This document shows, one piece after another, positions 49,214 to 61,930 of a stretch of DNA of 64,000 nt. This DNA is from Balanoglossus misakiensis (taxonomy: Eukaryota; Hemichordata). The notes beneath the pieces are model-generated. The model ran no database searches, had not been told where the DNA came from, and saw only the letters and a list, made by a program, of their open reading frames with translations. The stretch's first letter is position 1; every line of letters begins with the position of its first letter. The stretch is from assembly GCA_040954595.2 (NCBI GenBank), contig CM082593.2, positions 11,532,001 to 11,596,000 on the forward strand. Reading direction: 5' to 3'. Made by a program: the position numbers and the translations under genes.

Positions 49214-52200
49214 ACCAAAAAGTTATCCAGCAAAACTCTTGCAATAGTAACAGCCTCCTCATTTGGCACGGCATACGCCTCCATCCACTTAGAGAAGTAG
49301 TCCCCCACCACAAGTACTTTCTTATTTCCTGCACTTGATTCTGGGAATGGACCCAATACATCAATCGCTATTCTTTCCATTGGAGCACCGACAACATAAG
49401 ACTGCAAGGGCGCAGGCTTTCTCACCCTCTGCTTCTTATTACGAGCACACATATCACATGCCCTCACATGAGCGCGCACATCTACGGACATGCCAAACCA
49501 GTGATATTTCAACCTGATTATGCTCAAAGTACGACCAGTACCGCTATGTCCTCCAAACAACGAATCATGGAGAGTCTGTAGGACCAGCCCTACATAAACC
49601 TTAGGCAGCACCAGTTGCCACCTGACTATTTTACCATCTGGTGATTCCCATAACCTGTACAGAATGCCATCATGAACACGCAAATGCTCATACATTGACC
49701 AATAAGACTTCAACGCAGGCGAACGAAATGACACTTCAGACCACTGTGGCTTGTCCTTACCAGACTCCACACATTGCATAAGAAAACCAATGTTCGGGTC
49801 ACTCATTTGTTGTTTGCGTAATTCTTCCCGTGACCATAAGGGACCATGGTCGACCATGACATTATCACTGCACATTTTCTCATCACTCAGATCATCCTCG
49901 GGAGCAAATGTTTTGTGCACAAAACCTCCTTTTTGGTCAAGGCGTCCCCAAACCTCAAACTCATCCTCTACCGGACCTTTCCGAGTTCCCGCTCCCTCAA
50001 TGGCCCGATCCCTTGCCCCAACAAAAGACAGGTCATCCCCGTTCTGATCCTCAACCGGTTCAGAACAATTGTCACCGTGCTGTCTACCGCACTGTTTACA
50101 TGGGCGCAATGGTACCCTACTCAACGCATCAGCGTTCGTGTGTTTATTCCCTGAACGGTGAACAATTCGGAAATCAAACGCACTCAAAGCCTCTAGCCAG
50201 CGGGCCAATTGCCCCTCGGGATTTTTATACCGAAGTAACCAGACTAGAGATGCATGATCTGTTCTGATCATAAATGGTCTACCTAACAAGTAGTGTCTAA
50301 AATGCTTGGCAAAGTATACCACTGCCAACAATTCCTTTCGCGTGACACAATAGTTCTTTTCCTGAGAACTCAGTACACGATTTCCAAAGCTAATGGGACG
50401 TTCCACTCCATCCTGAATTTGGCTAAGACAAGCACCAATCGAGGAGTGAGAAGCATCAGTATCCAGAATAAATTCTCCCTTCTCTGATGGGAAGGCCAAC
50501 ACAGGAGGTGATGACAGTAGATCTTTCAACCGATCAAAAGCTATCTGACATTCATCACTCCACACAAAAATGACATTTTTCTTCGTCAAATCTGTAAGGG
50601 GCTTTGCAATTTCCGCAAAGTTCTGTATAAACCTCCGATAATACGAAGCAAGCCCAACAAAACTGCGTACATCAGTCAAAGATGTAGGTACGGGCCAATT
50701 TCTCAGTGTTTGAACCTTTTTCGGATCGGTTGACACACCCTCAGCCGACACAACATGTCCCAGGAATTCTACTTGAACTGCAAACAAAGTACACTTCTTT
50801 GCTTTTAACTTCAGACCTGCTTCACGCAATTTGTTGAAAACAGTCTGCAACCGTTCCAATTCCTGCTCAAAAGATTCCCCAAACACAATAATGTCATCCA
50901 AATAGAGTAATAAAATTTCCCATTGCAATCCTTGAAAAACCTTTTCCATCAATCTTTCAAAAGTGCCAGGTGCACCGCACAATCCCATGGGCATTGTAGT
51001 CCATTCCAACAATTTACCAGAAGAAGTCACTATTGCAGACTTTTCTCTACTTTCCTTATCAAGCTTGACCTGATGAAATCCCATATTCAAATCAAGGGTG
51101 GAAAACCAGCAAGCACCATGCATTGCTTCTAAATTGTCCTGTATTCTTGGAATAGGTTGGGCATTCTGAATTGTGACTGCATTGAGTCTCCTGTAATCAA
51201 CTACTAATCTCTGTGTAGAATCCTTTTTCTTGACCAACAAACATGGCGAACTCCAAGGCGATGTTGACTCGACTAACATGCCTTTGTCTACAAATGATTG
51301 AACTTGTCTCTCTATTTCAGTCTTTTTCCAAAATGGCGCACGATACGGTGCCACTTTCACTGGGGTAGCCTGTTGTGTATCAATCCTGTGCTCAACAACA
51401 TCGGTCAAACCCAAGTCATACGCATTCTTGCTAAAAACATCAGAATTATTTATCAACAGCGTTTGTACTTGTTCCTTTTGTTCGTCAGACTCAAGATGTT
51501 GCACACTACGATGATACAAATCCACTAAATGTGATGGCAATTTCTCAATGCCACGGGAAACAGATTTCCCATTGTTATCATGCTTTTCACAAGTGTTGCC
51601 ACTAGAGGGCGCACTATTTTGCACAACAGCTGATTTGTCACACTGATTCATGTCAACAGGAGAGCTGACATTACAATCAACTGCTCTCTCCAGTCTGTAC
51701 AAACCTACGACCTGACCTCGTTTGACCTCTATGTCCTTTATCCCTAAATTAATGACTCTTACAGGTAATAACCGTTGACCCGGGTTTACCAGGGTAGACG
51801 CTGTACCCATCCCCTCAGGAAAATCCTTTAACATGGCTGTAGGCTCTACAGTAGCCACTAACTCAGACAAACACAGCATATCCGCTGCAGACCTTTCACA
51901 GTGAGATGCCCGTGAACTTTGACCTTTCAGACTTTCATGACCTAGCTGACCTTTTCTAGGTTGTTTTGCCATTCTGGCTGGAATAATTGCTTCATGACCA
52001 GCTGGAATTATTTCATGAGAAGCAGCCTGTAATCTACAACTAAATGGTTTCAACCTTTCAGGACTTGTGGATAAAACTTGGTCGCCCACAGAAACTGTAC
52101 AATTTTGTAAATTGAGACTACAACCAAATTTAGTCAAAACATCCATACCCAGGATTCCTGGAGATCCATCGAGATAATTTCCAACAAGAACAGAAGTGTC

Positions 52201-52647
52201 AATTTTCTCAGAACCAATCTCGATCTGCACAGCAACGCTGCCTGCTATATCAAGTTTTGAACCATTTGCTTGCACAATATATAGTCCAGTTTCAGTCAAA
52301 TGAGGACGCACATTGTCTGGCATACTATTAAAATAGTCAAATGAAATCAATGTGTGTGTACATCCAGTGTCAACAAGCATTTTGCTAGGCACCCCTTGGA
52401 ATTTCACATCCAGCATCATACTGTTGACTGCATCATTACCATTTGTTTCAATGTGCTTCACCTTGTTATCATTCACTTTACATTTACAAGGAGCACACCT
52501 ATCAACATCATCAGTTTCAACAACTGCAGTGCTGGTGTGCAGACGGGTTTGCTCACTGCTTTTGTTAATGACCTTTGACCTCGTCTGAGACACTTCTTCT
52601 CCAGACTGATTTACTGGGACTGCTCGACGGTCAGCACGGACAGTCAT
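49204..52647 (-). pseudogene. Gypsy pol: protease, reverse transcriptase, RNase H, integrase start
   Basis: 1,147 codons. Aspartic protease with LVDTGCTHTL at ~91-100. Reverse transcriptase with LVVDYRRLN, STLDLNMGFHQ, and catalytic YLDD at ~582. RNase H with DTDASHSSIG, TRKELLAVV and TDHASLVWLL. Integrase with the zinc domain (CDMCARNKKQ) and first catalytic Asp (IDVLGPF). The frame ends LLDNFLVCH at a frameshift inside the integrase core. The ATG at 52647 overlaps the gag stop as ATGA. All motifs look intact apart from the frameshift. Confidence 0.9.
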
Positions 52648-53063
52648 TTGGGGTTTAACTGACTCTTATCTGTTTTACCCTTCTGCTCTTTCTGTTTAAC
52701 CTGAGGTTCTGGACAGTCTCTTTTCAAATGACCAGAACGGTTACAATTCCAGCAGAGCCTTTGCTTTTTCTCAACTGTTGTTGTCTCACTAGAACTATTT
52801 TCCAACTTGTCAAGTCTTTTCATAATTTTTGCAAACATCTCCTGTGTATCAACCCTCACAGTAGACTGGCTATTTTCACCATCCAAAGCCTGAGACACTT
52901 TGCCCCTAGAACGGCCATGTTTCTGCAAAGTTTGAAAGCTTTCTTCTAACAAAACCGCCCGCAGGACACTGTCCAGGGTTGCATCAGATAACTGACTAGC
53001 TTCATGTATTTTTCTCTGCAATGACATATCAGGGATTGCCTCGAAAAATGTCTCAATGCACAA
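52644..53063 (-). pseudogene. Gypsy gag, C-terminal part with zinc knuckle
   Basis: Continues gag in a second frame after a frameshift near 53063-53080. It contains a helical segment (IPDMSLQRKI, LDSVLRAVLLEES), a short coiled stretch and one CCHC knuckle, CWNCNRSGHLKRDC. It ends LNPK with stop TGA at 52646-52644, overlapping the pol ATG. Confidence 0.85.
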
Positions 53064-53986
53064 CCGTTCAATATTGAACCTGTGACACCAGGGTAAGCCT
53101 TTATGATTATTTCACGGACTTGCTGAGCCAATTCACGCAGGGACTGGTTTTTACCACATACAATTGTTTTCACCGAAAGTCTGTAAACATCTTGCATGTG
53201 TGTAGTGCCAAACCGTTGACCCAGAATTGCACAAAGCTCATCATAACGTTTCACATTGCCACACCCGTGAGAAACAAAGCGTAATGCCCTGCCCCGTAGA
53301 CGAGACATCAGAATGTTATACTTCTGATCAGGAGACCAACCGTTCAGTTCAGAACAAATATCAAAATGAGTCTTAAACTCGCTGAAATCAGTACTACCAT
53401 CATACGCCTCTGGCTTGACGAAATGAAATTTTGTTTGTGTAGTACCAGTTCCTGTATTACTGACAAACCCATTCCCATGGGAACTATCCCTTCCCACACC
53501 GTCAGGAGAACCCCCAGAAATATTTCCCATCATTGATGATGTTACTGAATTGTCCTGACCCGGATATGACAGCACTTCAGGTGTTACCGCCGCCTGACGC
53601 GTGAGGGCGCTGTCCACTATGCTTGGCTTAGGTGTACTATGGACACTACCTAAATTTACCTCGCCCCCCTTCCCAAACGTTTGCATAAATGTTTGAAGTT
53701 GTTGTGCCATATCACAAACTGATCGTTCCATTGTATCTAGTCGTCTACCGACCTCGCGTTCATCCCCAGTATTCCGACTAACTGCCCCTGAGGACACGCT
53801 CAGATGTCTACCACGACCCCTGCCTAACCTTCTCCCTGTGCCCGATGAAACGAGCGGAGTTTTCAGGGCTTCATCAGAAATGACCGTAGAATTGACGTCT
53901 GTTCTCTCATACCCAGAATCAAACCTACTGTTGAAAACAACCTCCCTGTCCTGCGATAAATTCGTATTCCCTGTATAAGTAGCCAT
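53064..53986 (-). pseudogene. Gypsy gag, N-terminal part
   Basis: Likely start is the ATG at 53986 (MATYTGN) rather than the upstream in-frame ATG at 54088, because the region between has no gag character. The N-terminal ~200 residues are Gly/Ser-rich. A capsid-like segment follows: PEAYDGSTDFSEFKTHFD, ILMSRLRGRALRFV and RFGTTHMQDVYR. The frame shifts close to 53070. Confidence 0.8.
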
Positions 53987-54350
53987 GATGCAATTTCCGG
54001 GCACAATGTTTTCTATGTAAAAAGAACACCTAAAATCGAACCGTCGACACAGAGATCTGTTCGGACGATAAATGCCTAAAATGAACACTGTATAGCTCCA
54101 AAATCACAGCAAAAGAAGGCGATACAAAAGCCTGCGGTTACCGTGTCGCACTGACCTGCGTTAACAGATCCCGTAAGGAGTACGGTGCCCAGAGTGCTAA
54201 ACACGCCACAAACTCCTGTGACCTCTCTTTTGCACACAGCAATACAACCGTTCTCAACAAACAACATTCATCGACCAAACCTGACCGCTGAGTCGATCCA
54301 GACCTTGGCGAATATTCGAAAGGGGTCTCTGAACCAAAGTTGCCCTAACA

Positions 54351-54368
54351 ATCCCGCAGATGCCACCA
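54351..54368 (-). other. Gypsy primer-binding site
   Basis: On the minus strand TGGTGGCATCTGCGGGAT starts two bases after the 5' LTR end (GTCACA-AT-TGG). The particular tRNA was not determined. Confidence 0.6.
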
Positions 54369-54370
54369 AT

Positions 54371-54873
54371 TGTGACGGAAACCCGGGCGTTCCGCCTATT
54401 GAAAACCGGTAGCGCAGACGGACCCGCTCGAGCCTCTCACAAACAGCGCTGTCTTCACACGCAGCGGTAGGAACTCGCCGGAAAGCAAGCGTCTCGTCGA
54501 AGAAATCTGCCCACACCGAGCAGCTGAGGTAAACACGTCTCAGATCTCGCGATCGGTGACCAGGGGCCGGCTATCCGGGAGGGATAAAACAGGACTAAAC
54601 GGGGCCGAAACCGGGGTTCCTTCCTCAACAGATCCACGCCAAAACTCTCCAAAACAACATGGTTGCAGGCTAAAAACGAGGCTAAACATGTGACCCAGAA
54701 CGCACTTCTGATTGGTGTAGATACACCAAGGGCAAGATGGGGAAACCCTTCTATCCTTGTCAATCATACAAGACAGCCCAAAACGGTCTCCATGGTAACA
54801 CCACCACGACAGTGAAGCCATAGAAAAACAACATGCCAAATAATAAATCACATGGAATAGCAATTCCATAACA
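54371..54873 (-). repeat. Gypsy 5' LTR
   Basis: 503 bp, starting TGTTATGGAATTG and ending CCGTCACA on the minus strand. Confidence 0.92.
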
Positions 54874-57800
54874 ATAAAGTGCCGGGGCATCAGCCGTGCC
54901 AGGCCGAAGGAAATGTGAGTAGATCAACGTGGTCTCTGTACGCGTGTTTCTGCTCTAGAGTGCCAGGGCTTTAGCCAAGCCATGCCGTAGGAAATCTGAC
55001 TTAATCAACGTTGCTAACGAACGCTAGTGTCTGTCATAGTGTGCCGGGGTTTTAGTCGAGCCAAGCCGTAGGAGATCAGACTTGATCAACGCGGTCTCTG
55101 TACGCGTGTTTCCGCTCTAAAGTGCCGGGGCTTCAGCTAAACCAGGCCGTAGGAAATCCGACGTAATCACCGTTGATAACTTACGCCAGTCTGTGTCATA
55201 TAGAGCCGGTGCACCAGCGGAGTCATGCCGTAGGAAATCTGACTTGATCAACGTGGTCAATGTACGCCTGTTTCTGCTCTAGAGTGCCGGGGCTTCAGCT
55301 GAGCCAGGCCGTAGGAAACCCGACGTGATTACCGTTGTTAACTTACGCCAGTCTGTGTCCTATATATAGTGCCGGGGCATCAGCCGTGCCAGGCCGCAGG
55401 AAATGTGAGTAGATCAACGTGGTCTCTGTACGAGTGTTTCTGCTCTTGAGTGCCAGGGTTTTAGCCAAGCCATGCCGTAGGAAATATGACTTGATCAACG
55501 TTGCTAACGAACGCTAGTGTCTGTCATAGTGTGCCGGGGTTTTAGTCGAGCCAAGCCGTAGGAGATCAGACTTGATCAACGTGGTCTCTGTACGCGTGTT
55601 TCTGCTCTAGAGTGCCGGGGCTTTATCCAAGCCATGCCGTAGAAAATCTGACTTGATCACCGTTGCTAACGTACGCTAGTGTCTGTCAAATTGTGACGGA
55701 GATTTAGCCGAGCCAGGCCGTAGAAAAATCGACTTGTTCAACGTTACCAGTGTGCAACTGTTTCTGCTCTAGAGTGTCAGGGTTTTAGCCCACTTAAGCT
55801 GTAGGAAATCTGAGTTGATGGACGGGAATTCAATGTTAGAAAACCCGTGTGGAAAGTATCTCTACCCGTTTGAAACTAAGAAAAGAATTTATTCTTATTT
55901 ATTTTGTAAAAAAGACAATTTTTCGAAAAAAGTCGAAAATGGTAATTTTGTCTTGGGTGATTCAAATTATACCGCCTTTTCTGGAATTTGCAGCTCTTTT
56001 TACAAGAGAACGACACTTCATGCTCCATAATATTTCCGAAAATGAAGAAAAGAGTTAATTTTTTATGATTTTTTAAACATTTACCATTTTTGTCAAAATA
56101 TGGCCAAAATGGCTATTTTTTCTTGAATTCCGTCAATATCTCTGCATTTTTGGAGTGGTCGAAAGTTTTAACATACAATCAACATGTCATATATGATCAG
56201 GGCACCAAATTCGAAGAACAAAGGTTTTTTTATTTTTCTAAAAATGACATTTTCAAGGAAAATTTGGTAAAACGCAATTTTGTCTGCAGTGAGACAAATT
56301 AGACGGTCTTTTGTGGAATTTGTATCGATATATACATACGAAGAGCATTCTATACTCCATCAGATTTCCGAAAATGTAGAAAACAGGTATTTTTTGTAAT
56401 TTTCAAAAATTTACCATTTTGACCAAATTGTGGCTAAAATTGTTATTTTCGTGTTGAATGCCGCCAGTGTCCCTGCTTTTAAAAGTCATAAAAACGTTTA
56501 ACATACAAGCAATTGTTTATATATGATCAGGTCACCGTATTAAAAAAATAAAGAATGTTTTGCCTAAAAATTACCTTTTTTGGTGCAAAAACGAATAAAA
56601 CGCAATTTTGTATTAAATCAGCTCACTCAGAGTGCATTTTTTATAATCAGCACCATTTTTACATATAATGGAAATTTCATACATCATCAGATATCCAAAT
56701 ATGAAAAAATGATTTAGATTTTAGATGATTGTCCAAAATTAGCTGATATCTAATAAATGTAGTATTGAACCGTTCTGTCCCCCCCCCCTACATTATATGC
56801 GGTCCGCCGATGTCAGCTTACCCGGCAGTACTGCAGGCCGTGCCCCCAACTAACGTCGGTGTTAGAAACGCCCTGGTTAAATTCGGGCTTTCTCTATAAA
56901 TTGACAGGCAATAATGCAGTCCTACCCGAACAAATGTCGAGTGTTGACCCGCTGTGACTTTCCCTCTTCGGTTTGCCCGACTTAGATAACGTCTTTGTAC
57001 TAGAGTCTCGGGTCTTTTGCAGAGTTAGGCCGAAGGAAATCCGACTTGATCACCGTTGCTAACGAACGCTAGTGTCTATCATGGTGTGCCGGGGTTTTAG
57101 TCGAGCCAGGCCGTAGGAGATCTGACTTGATCATCGTGGTCAATGTACGCGTGTTTCCGCTCTAAAGTGCCGGGGCTTCAGCTAAACCAGGCCGTAGGAA
57201 ATCCGACGAAATCACCGTTGATAACTTACGCCAGTCTGTGTCATATAGAGCCGGTGCACCAGCCGAGTCACGCCGTAGGAAATCTGACTTCATCAACGTG
57301 GTCAATGTACGCCTGTTTCTGCTCTAGAGTGCCGGGGCTTCAGCTGATCCAGGCCGTAGGAAACCCGACGTGATTACCGTTGTTAACTTACGCCAGTCTG
57401 TGTCCTATATATAGTGCCGGGGCATCAGCCGTGCCGGCCTAAGGAAATGTGAGTAGATCAATGTGGTCTCTGTACGCGTGTTTCTGCTCTAGAGTGCCAG
57501 GGCTTTAGCCAAGCCATGCCGTAGGAAATCTGACTTGATCAACGTTGCTAACGAACGCTAGTTTCTGTCATAGTGTGCCGGGGTTTTAGTCGAGCCAAGC
57601 CGTAGGAGATCTGACTTGATCATCGTGGTCAATGTACGCGTGTTTCCGCTCTAAAGTGCCGGGGCTTCAGCTAAACCAGGCCGTAGGAAATCCGACGTAA
57701 TCACCGTTGATAACTTACGCCAGTCTGTGTCATATAGAGCCGGTGCACCAGCGGAGTCATGCCGTAGGAAATCTGACTTGATCAACGTGGTCAATGTACG

Positions 57801-59850
57801 CCTGTTTCTGCTCTAGAGTGCCGGGGCTTCAGCTGAGCCAGGCCGTAGGAAACCCGACGTGATTACCGTTGTTAACTTACGCCAGTCCGTGTCCTATGTA
57901 TAGTGCCGGGGCATCAGCCGTGCCAGGCCGCAGGAAATGTGAGTAGATCAACGTGGTCTCTGTACGCGTGTTTCTGCTCTAGAGTGCCAGGGCTTTAGCC
58001 AAGCCATGCCGTAGGAAAACTGACTTGATCAACGTTGCTAACGAACGCTAGTGTCTGTCATAGTGTGCCGGGGTTTTAGTCGAACCAAGCTGTAGGAGAT
58101 CAGACTTGATCAACGTGGTCTCTGTACGCGTGTTTCTGCTCTAGAGTGCCGGGGCTTTATCCAAGCCATGCCGTAGAAAATCTGACTTGATCACCGTTGC
58201 TAACGTACGCTAGTGTCTGTCATATTGTGACGGAGATTTAGCCGAGCCAGGCCGTAGAAAAATCGACTTGTTCAACGTTATCAGTGTGCAACTGTTTCTG
58301 CTCTAGAGTGTCAGGGTTTTAGCCGACTTATGCTGTAGGAAATCTGAGTTGATGAACGGGAATTCAATGTTAGAAAACCCGTGTGGAAAGTATCTCTACC
58401 CGTTTGAAACTAAGAAAATAATTTTTTTCTTATTTATTTTGTAAAAAAGACAATTTTTCGATAAAAAGTCGAAAATGGTAATTTTGTCTTGGGTGATTCA
58501 AATTATACCGCCTTTTCTGGAATTTGCAGCACTTTTTACAAGAGAACGACACTTCATGCTCCATAATATTTTCGAAAATGAAGAAAAGAGTTAATTTTTA
58601 TGATTTTTTAAAAATTTATCATTTTTGTCAAAATATGGCCAAAATGGCTTTTTTTCTTGAATTCCGTCAATATCTCTGCATTTTTGGAGTGGTCGAAAGT
58701 TTTAACATACAATCAACATGTCATATATGATCAGGGCACCAAATTCGAAGAAAAAAGGTTTTTTTATTTTTTTTTCTAAAAATGACATTTTCAAGGAAAA
58801 TTTGGTATAAAGCAATTGTGTCTGCAGTGAGCCAAATTAGACGGTCTTTTGTGGAATTTGTATCGATATATACATACGAAGAGCATTCTATACTCCATCA
58901 GATTTCCGAAAATGTAGAAAACAGGTATTTTTGTAATTTTCAAAAATTTACCATGTTGACCAAATTGTGGCTAAAATTTTTATTTTCGTGTTGAATGCCG
59001 CCAGTGTCACTGCTTTTAAAAGTCATAAAAACTTTTAACATACAAGCAATTGTTTATATATGATCAGGTCACCGAATTAAAAAAAATAAAGAATGTTTTG
59101 CCTAAAAATGACCTTTTTGGTGCAAAAACGAATAAAACGCAATTTTGTATTAAATCAACTCATTCAGAGTGCATTTTTTATAATCAGCACCATTTATACA
59201 TATAATGGAAATTTCATACATCATCAGATATCCAAATATGAAAAAATGATTTAGATTTTAGATGATTGTCCAAAATTAGCTGATATCTAATAAATGTAGT
59301 ATTGAACCGTTCTGTTCCCCCCCCCCCCCACATTATATGCGGTCCGCCGATGTCAGCTTACCCGGCAGTACTGCAGGCCGTGCCCCCAACTAACGTCGGT
59401 GTTTGAAAAACCCTGGTTAAATTCGGGCTTTCTCTATAAATTTACGGGCAATAATGCAGTCCTACCCGAACAAATGTCGAGTGTTGACCCGCTGTGACTT
59501 TCCCTCTACGTTTTGCCCGACTTAGCCAACGTCTTTGTACTAGAGTGTCGGGTCTTTTGCAGAGCCAGGCCGAAAGAAATCCGACTTGATCACCGTTGCT
59601 AACGAACGCTAGTGTCTGTCATGGTGTGCCGGGGTTTCAGTCGAGCCAAGCCGTAGGAAATCAGACTTGATCAACGTGGTCTCTGTACGCGTGTTTCCGC
59701 TCTAAATTGCCGGGGCTTCAGCTAAACCAGGCCGTAGGAAATCCGACGGAATAACCGTTGATAACTTACGCCAGTCTGTGTCATATAGAGCCGGTGCAAC
59801 AGCCGAGTCACGCCATAGGAAATCTGACTTGATCAACGTGGTCAATGTAC
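54874..59850 (+). repeat. Higher-order satellite, right block
   Basis: The satellite resumes at AGTGCCGGGGCATCAGC. Unit markers lie at 56789 and 59329. These last two periods are ~2.53 kb (after removing the Gypsy insert) and 2.54 kb, longer than on the left because of extra ~80-bp subrepeats. The array stops abruptly inside a GC subrepeat at GTCAATGTAC (59850). Confidence 0.92.
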
Positions 59851-59854
59851 ACTG

Positions 59855-60510
59855 CAAATTCTTCTGGCTTTCCTGCAAGCTAAATTCAAGCCAAATTCAA
59901 ACCGGCTTGTTTGTCGCAAATCGGCTTCTTTCGTTTCTTCAAATTTGGCTTGATTTTGGCTTGAATTTAGCTTGCTGAGTTGCCGTTTTATATAACTTAC
60001 CGGCTTGCTGATAGACCACAGCAAATTTAATGAGTGGTGTGTAGGCCAACCATAGTAATGAAATATGGCTTGCTGGCCTGCCATTCTATTCAGCAAATGA
60101 GCTTGAAGACACACCGATTCATTATCCAGTGGTTTGTCAACAAACCATCACAAATCTAAGGGGTTTGTATATAAACCAATGAATATATTATGATGGCTTG
60201 CATGTAAGCCACTTTCTAAAACAATGGCTTGCCAACAAACCGTCGAATAATACAAGGGGGTTGTACGTAAACCCTTAAAATTTACATTGGCTTGTCTGAA
60301 AGCCAACTTCTACTTAAAACTGGTGTGCTAGCAAACCAAACATGAATCACTTCAGTTTGCCAGCAAACCAAAAATTAGCATTTCCTGGTTTGCTGACAAA
60401 CTGAGAATGCTTGAGCAGTGGTTTAAAAATCAGCCACTCTGCTTGGGCTTTGGCATGTATACAAACCATTCTTACACAGAATGCAGTTTGTAAGCAAGCC
60501 AAACATTTGA
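59855..60510. repeat. Cluster of short quasi-palindromes GGYTTG-N4-CAARCC
   Basis: At least ten 16-nt foldbacks: 60131 (GGTTTGTCAACAAACC), 60162, 60195 (GGCTTGCATGTAAGCC), 60226, 60258, 60289, 60322, 60354, 60387, 60452 and 60485. Spacing is mostly 30-33 bp, with one gap of ~65. Arms vary between GGTTTG and GGCTTG, often with G-T mismatches, while the central four bases differ. On the left, 59875-59895 and 59955-59975 form an exact 21-bp inverted repeat. No coding potential was recognised. Confidence 0.8.
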
Positions 60511-61500
60511 ATTGCATGTTTTGCTTCTGTTTACCTAAAAGCTATAGTTATAAATTTGGGCCATTTTTAGCATTTTTGCTCTTTCAAGTGACTGCAGTTT
60601 CTTGTTCAACTCACCAAAGCATGATGCAATGCCATTTACTAGATTCTATACACTGCCATAATTGTACAATCAGCAATTGTCAAAAAACATAATTTTAGTC
60701 CAGACCTGAACTCATTTGCAAAGGCCAAAGTTGAGATCCCGAACCTGGGCAGTTAATCATGCTTTAAGGAGTAGAACAGAAATAAGGAGTCGATACACTG
60801 AACAAAAATACATAAAAAATAGCCCAAAGTTAGTTACTATGCCCTTAAATAACTTGGTCTTGAAGCATAACATGTGTCATAATGTGCAGCATCTTAGTAC
60901 TCCACAGTCAATGGTATGTTAACCTGTCAAAAAAGCACACCGAGAAAGATCTTTTTTGGTCAATCATTATTATTGTAATGACAATGTAAGAAAAAAGGAA
61001 AAACGGTAAATACATGGTATTATGTAAATCAAATGAATTAACCCCATAAATGATAGAAAATATATACAATAAAACTTTTATCTCATTTTCCGTTCAAGTG
61101 GTTAGGGAAAATCATTTCAATCCATCAAAAATGCCTCATTTTTTTAATCTACTGTTTGTCAAAACTGACATGAATACAGATTTCAAAGTCACCATTAAGT
61201 GTGGAAAAGTACTTTTAAATCCTCCTTTATATGCATTTGAGTATTGGAGTCATGGCAGTAGCCTTGAGTATCTTCTTCCTTACTATGAAACTTCGTCTTC
61301 TTTCAATGGGAAACACTCTCAAATAGTGAAAAACAAAAAGAGAAAACAATCTTGTTAGAAATTAACATGAGTGTATATTAGATACAATTTCCAGCATGAA
61401 AACAACACATAACACATATGTACACAAGAAAATATGACAATGACTCGTATGAGACATACTCAACAAAAGAAGATAGTGTCTCTCTATTTATCAATGGGGA
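60511..61500. other. Unassigned AT-rich region
   Basis: I see no repeat or gene that I can support. A 102-codon open frame at 61050-61358 has no domain I recognise and no splice or promoter support. Confidence 0.5.
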
Positions 61501-61930
61501 ATGACCATGAGACTGACACACATACCACAAAACACTACGATATGGTGCCATCCTACTGTTATAGGCATCATCCATATGAGAACATGAGACTGACCGATAC
61601 AACACTATGATATGGTGCCATCCTACTGTTATAGGCAGCAACCATATGAGAACATGAGACTGACCGATACAACACTACGATATGGTGCCATCCTACTGTT
61701 ATAGGCAGCAACCATATGAGAACATGAGACTGACCGATACAACACTACGATATGGTGCCATCCTACTGTTATAGGCAGCAACCATATGAGAACATGAGAC
61801 TGACCGATACAACACTACGATATGGTGCCATCCTACTGTTATAGGCAGCAACCATATGAGAACATGAGACTGACCGATACAACACTACAATATGGTGCCA
61901 TCCTAATGTTATAGGCAGCAACCATGAAAC
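61500..61930 (+). repeat. 70-bp minisatellite, about six copies
   Basis: TGAGACTGAC recurs at 61508, 61585, 61655, 61725, 61795 and 61865. The four inner copies are nearly identical, and the first and last diverge. Each contains GATATGGTGCCATCCTA and TTATAGGCAGCAACCAT. The 70-bp period is not a multiple of three. Confidence 0.93.

Larger units (their letters stand above)
47098..54873 (-). mobile_element. Gypsy LTR retrotransposon, minus strand, defective
   Basis: A 7.8-kb element with 503-bp LTRs having canonical TG...CA ends (TGTTATGG to GTCACA on the minus strand). Gene order gag, protease, reverse transcriptase, RNase H, integrase marks Ty3/Gypsy. It sits in a GC half of the satellite, with flanks ATAT (left) and ATAA (right) as an imperfect 4-bp target duplication. 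Coding is interrupted by a frameshift in gag and one in integrase. Confidence 0.93.

Noticed and set aside
59855-60510. CRISPR or tRNA-like cluster
   Set aside because: The palindromes vary in sequence and the spacers are unequal. No tRNA cloverleaf or A/B box was found.
61050-61358. 102-codon open frame as a gene
   Set aside because: No recognisable domain, no splice or promoter support, and AT-rich composition in which such frames arise by chance.
61500-61930. CRISPR-like array
   Set aside because: The whole 70-bp unit repeats with no unique spacers, and the setting is eukaryotic.
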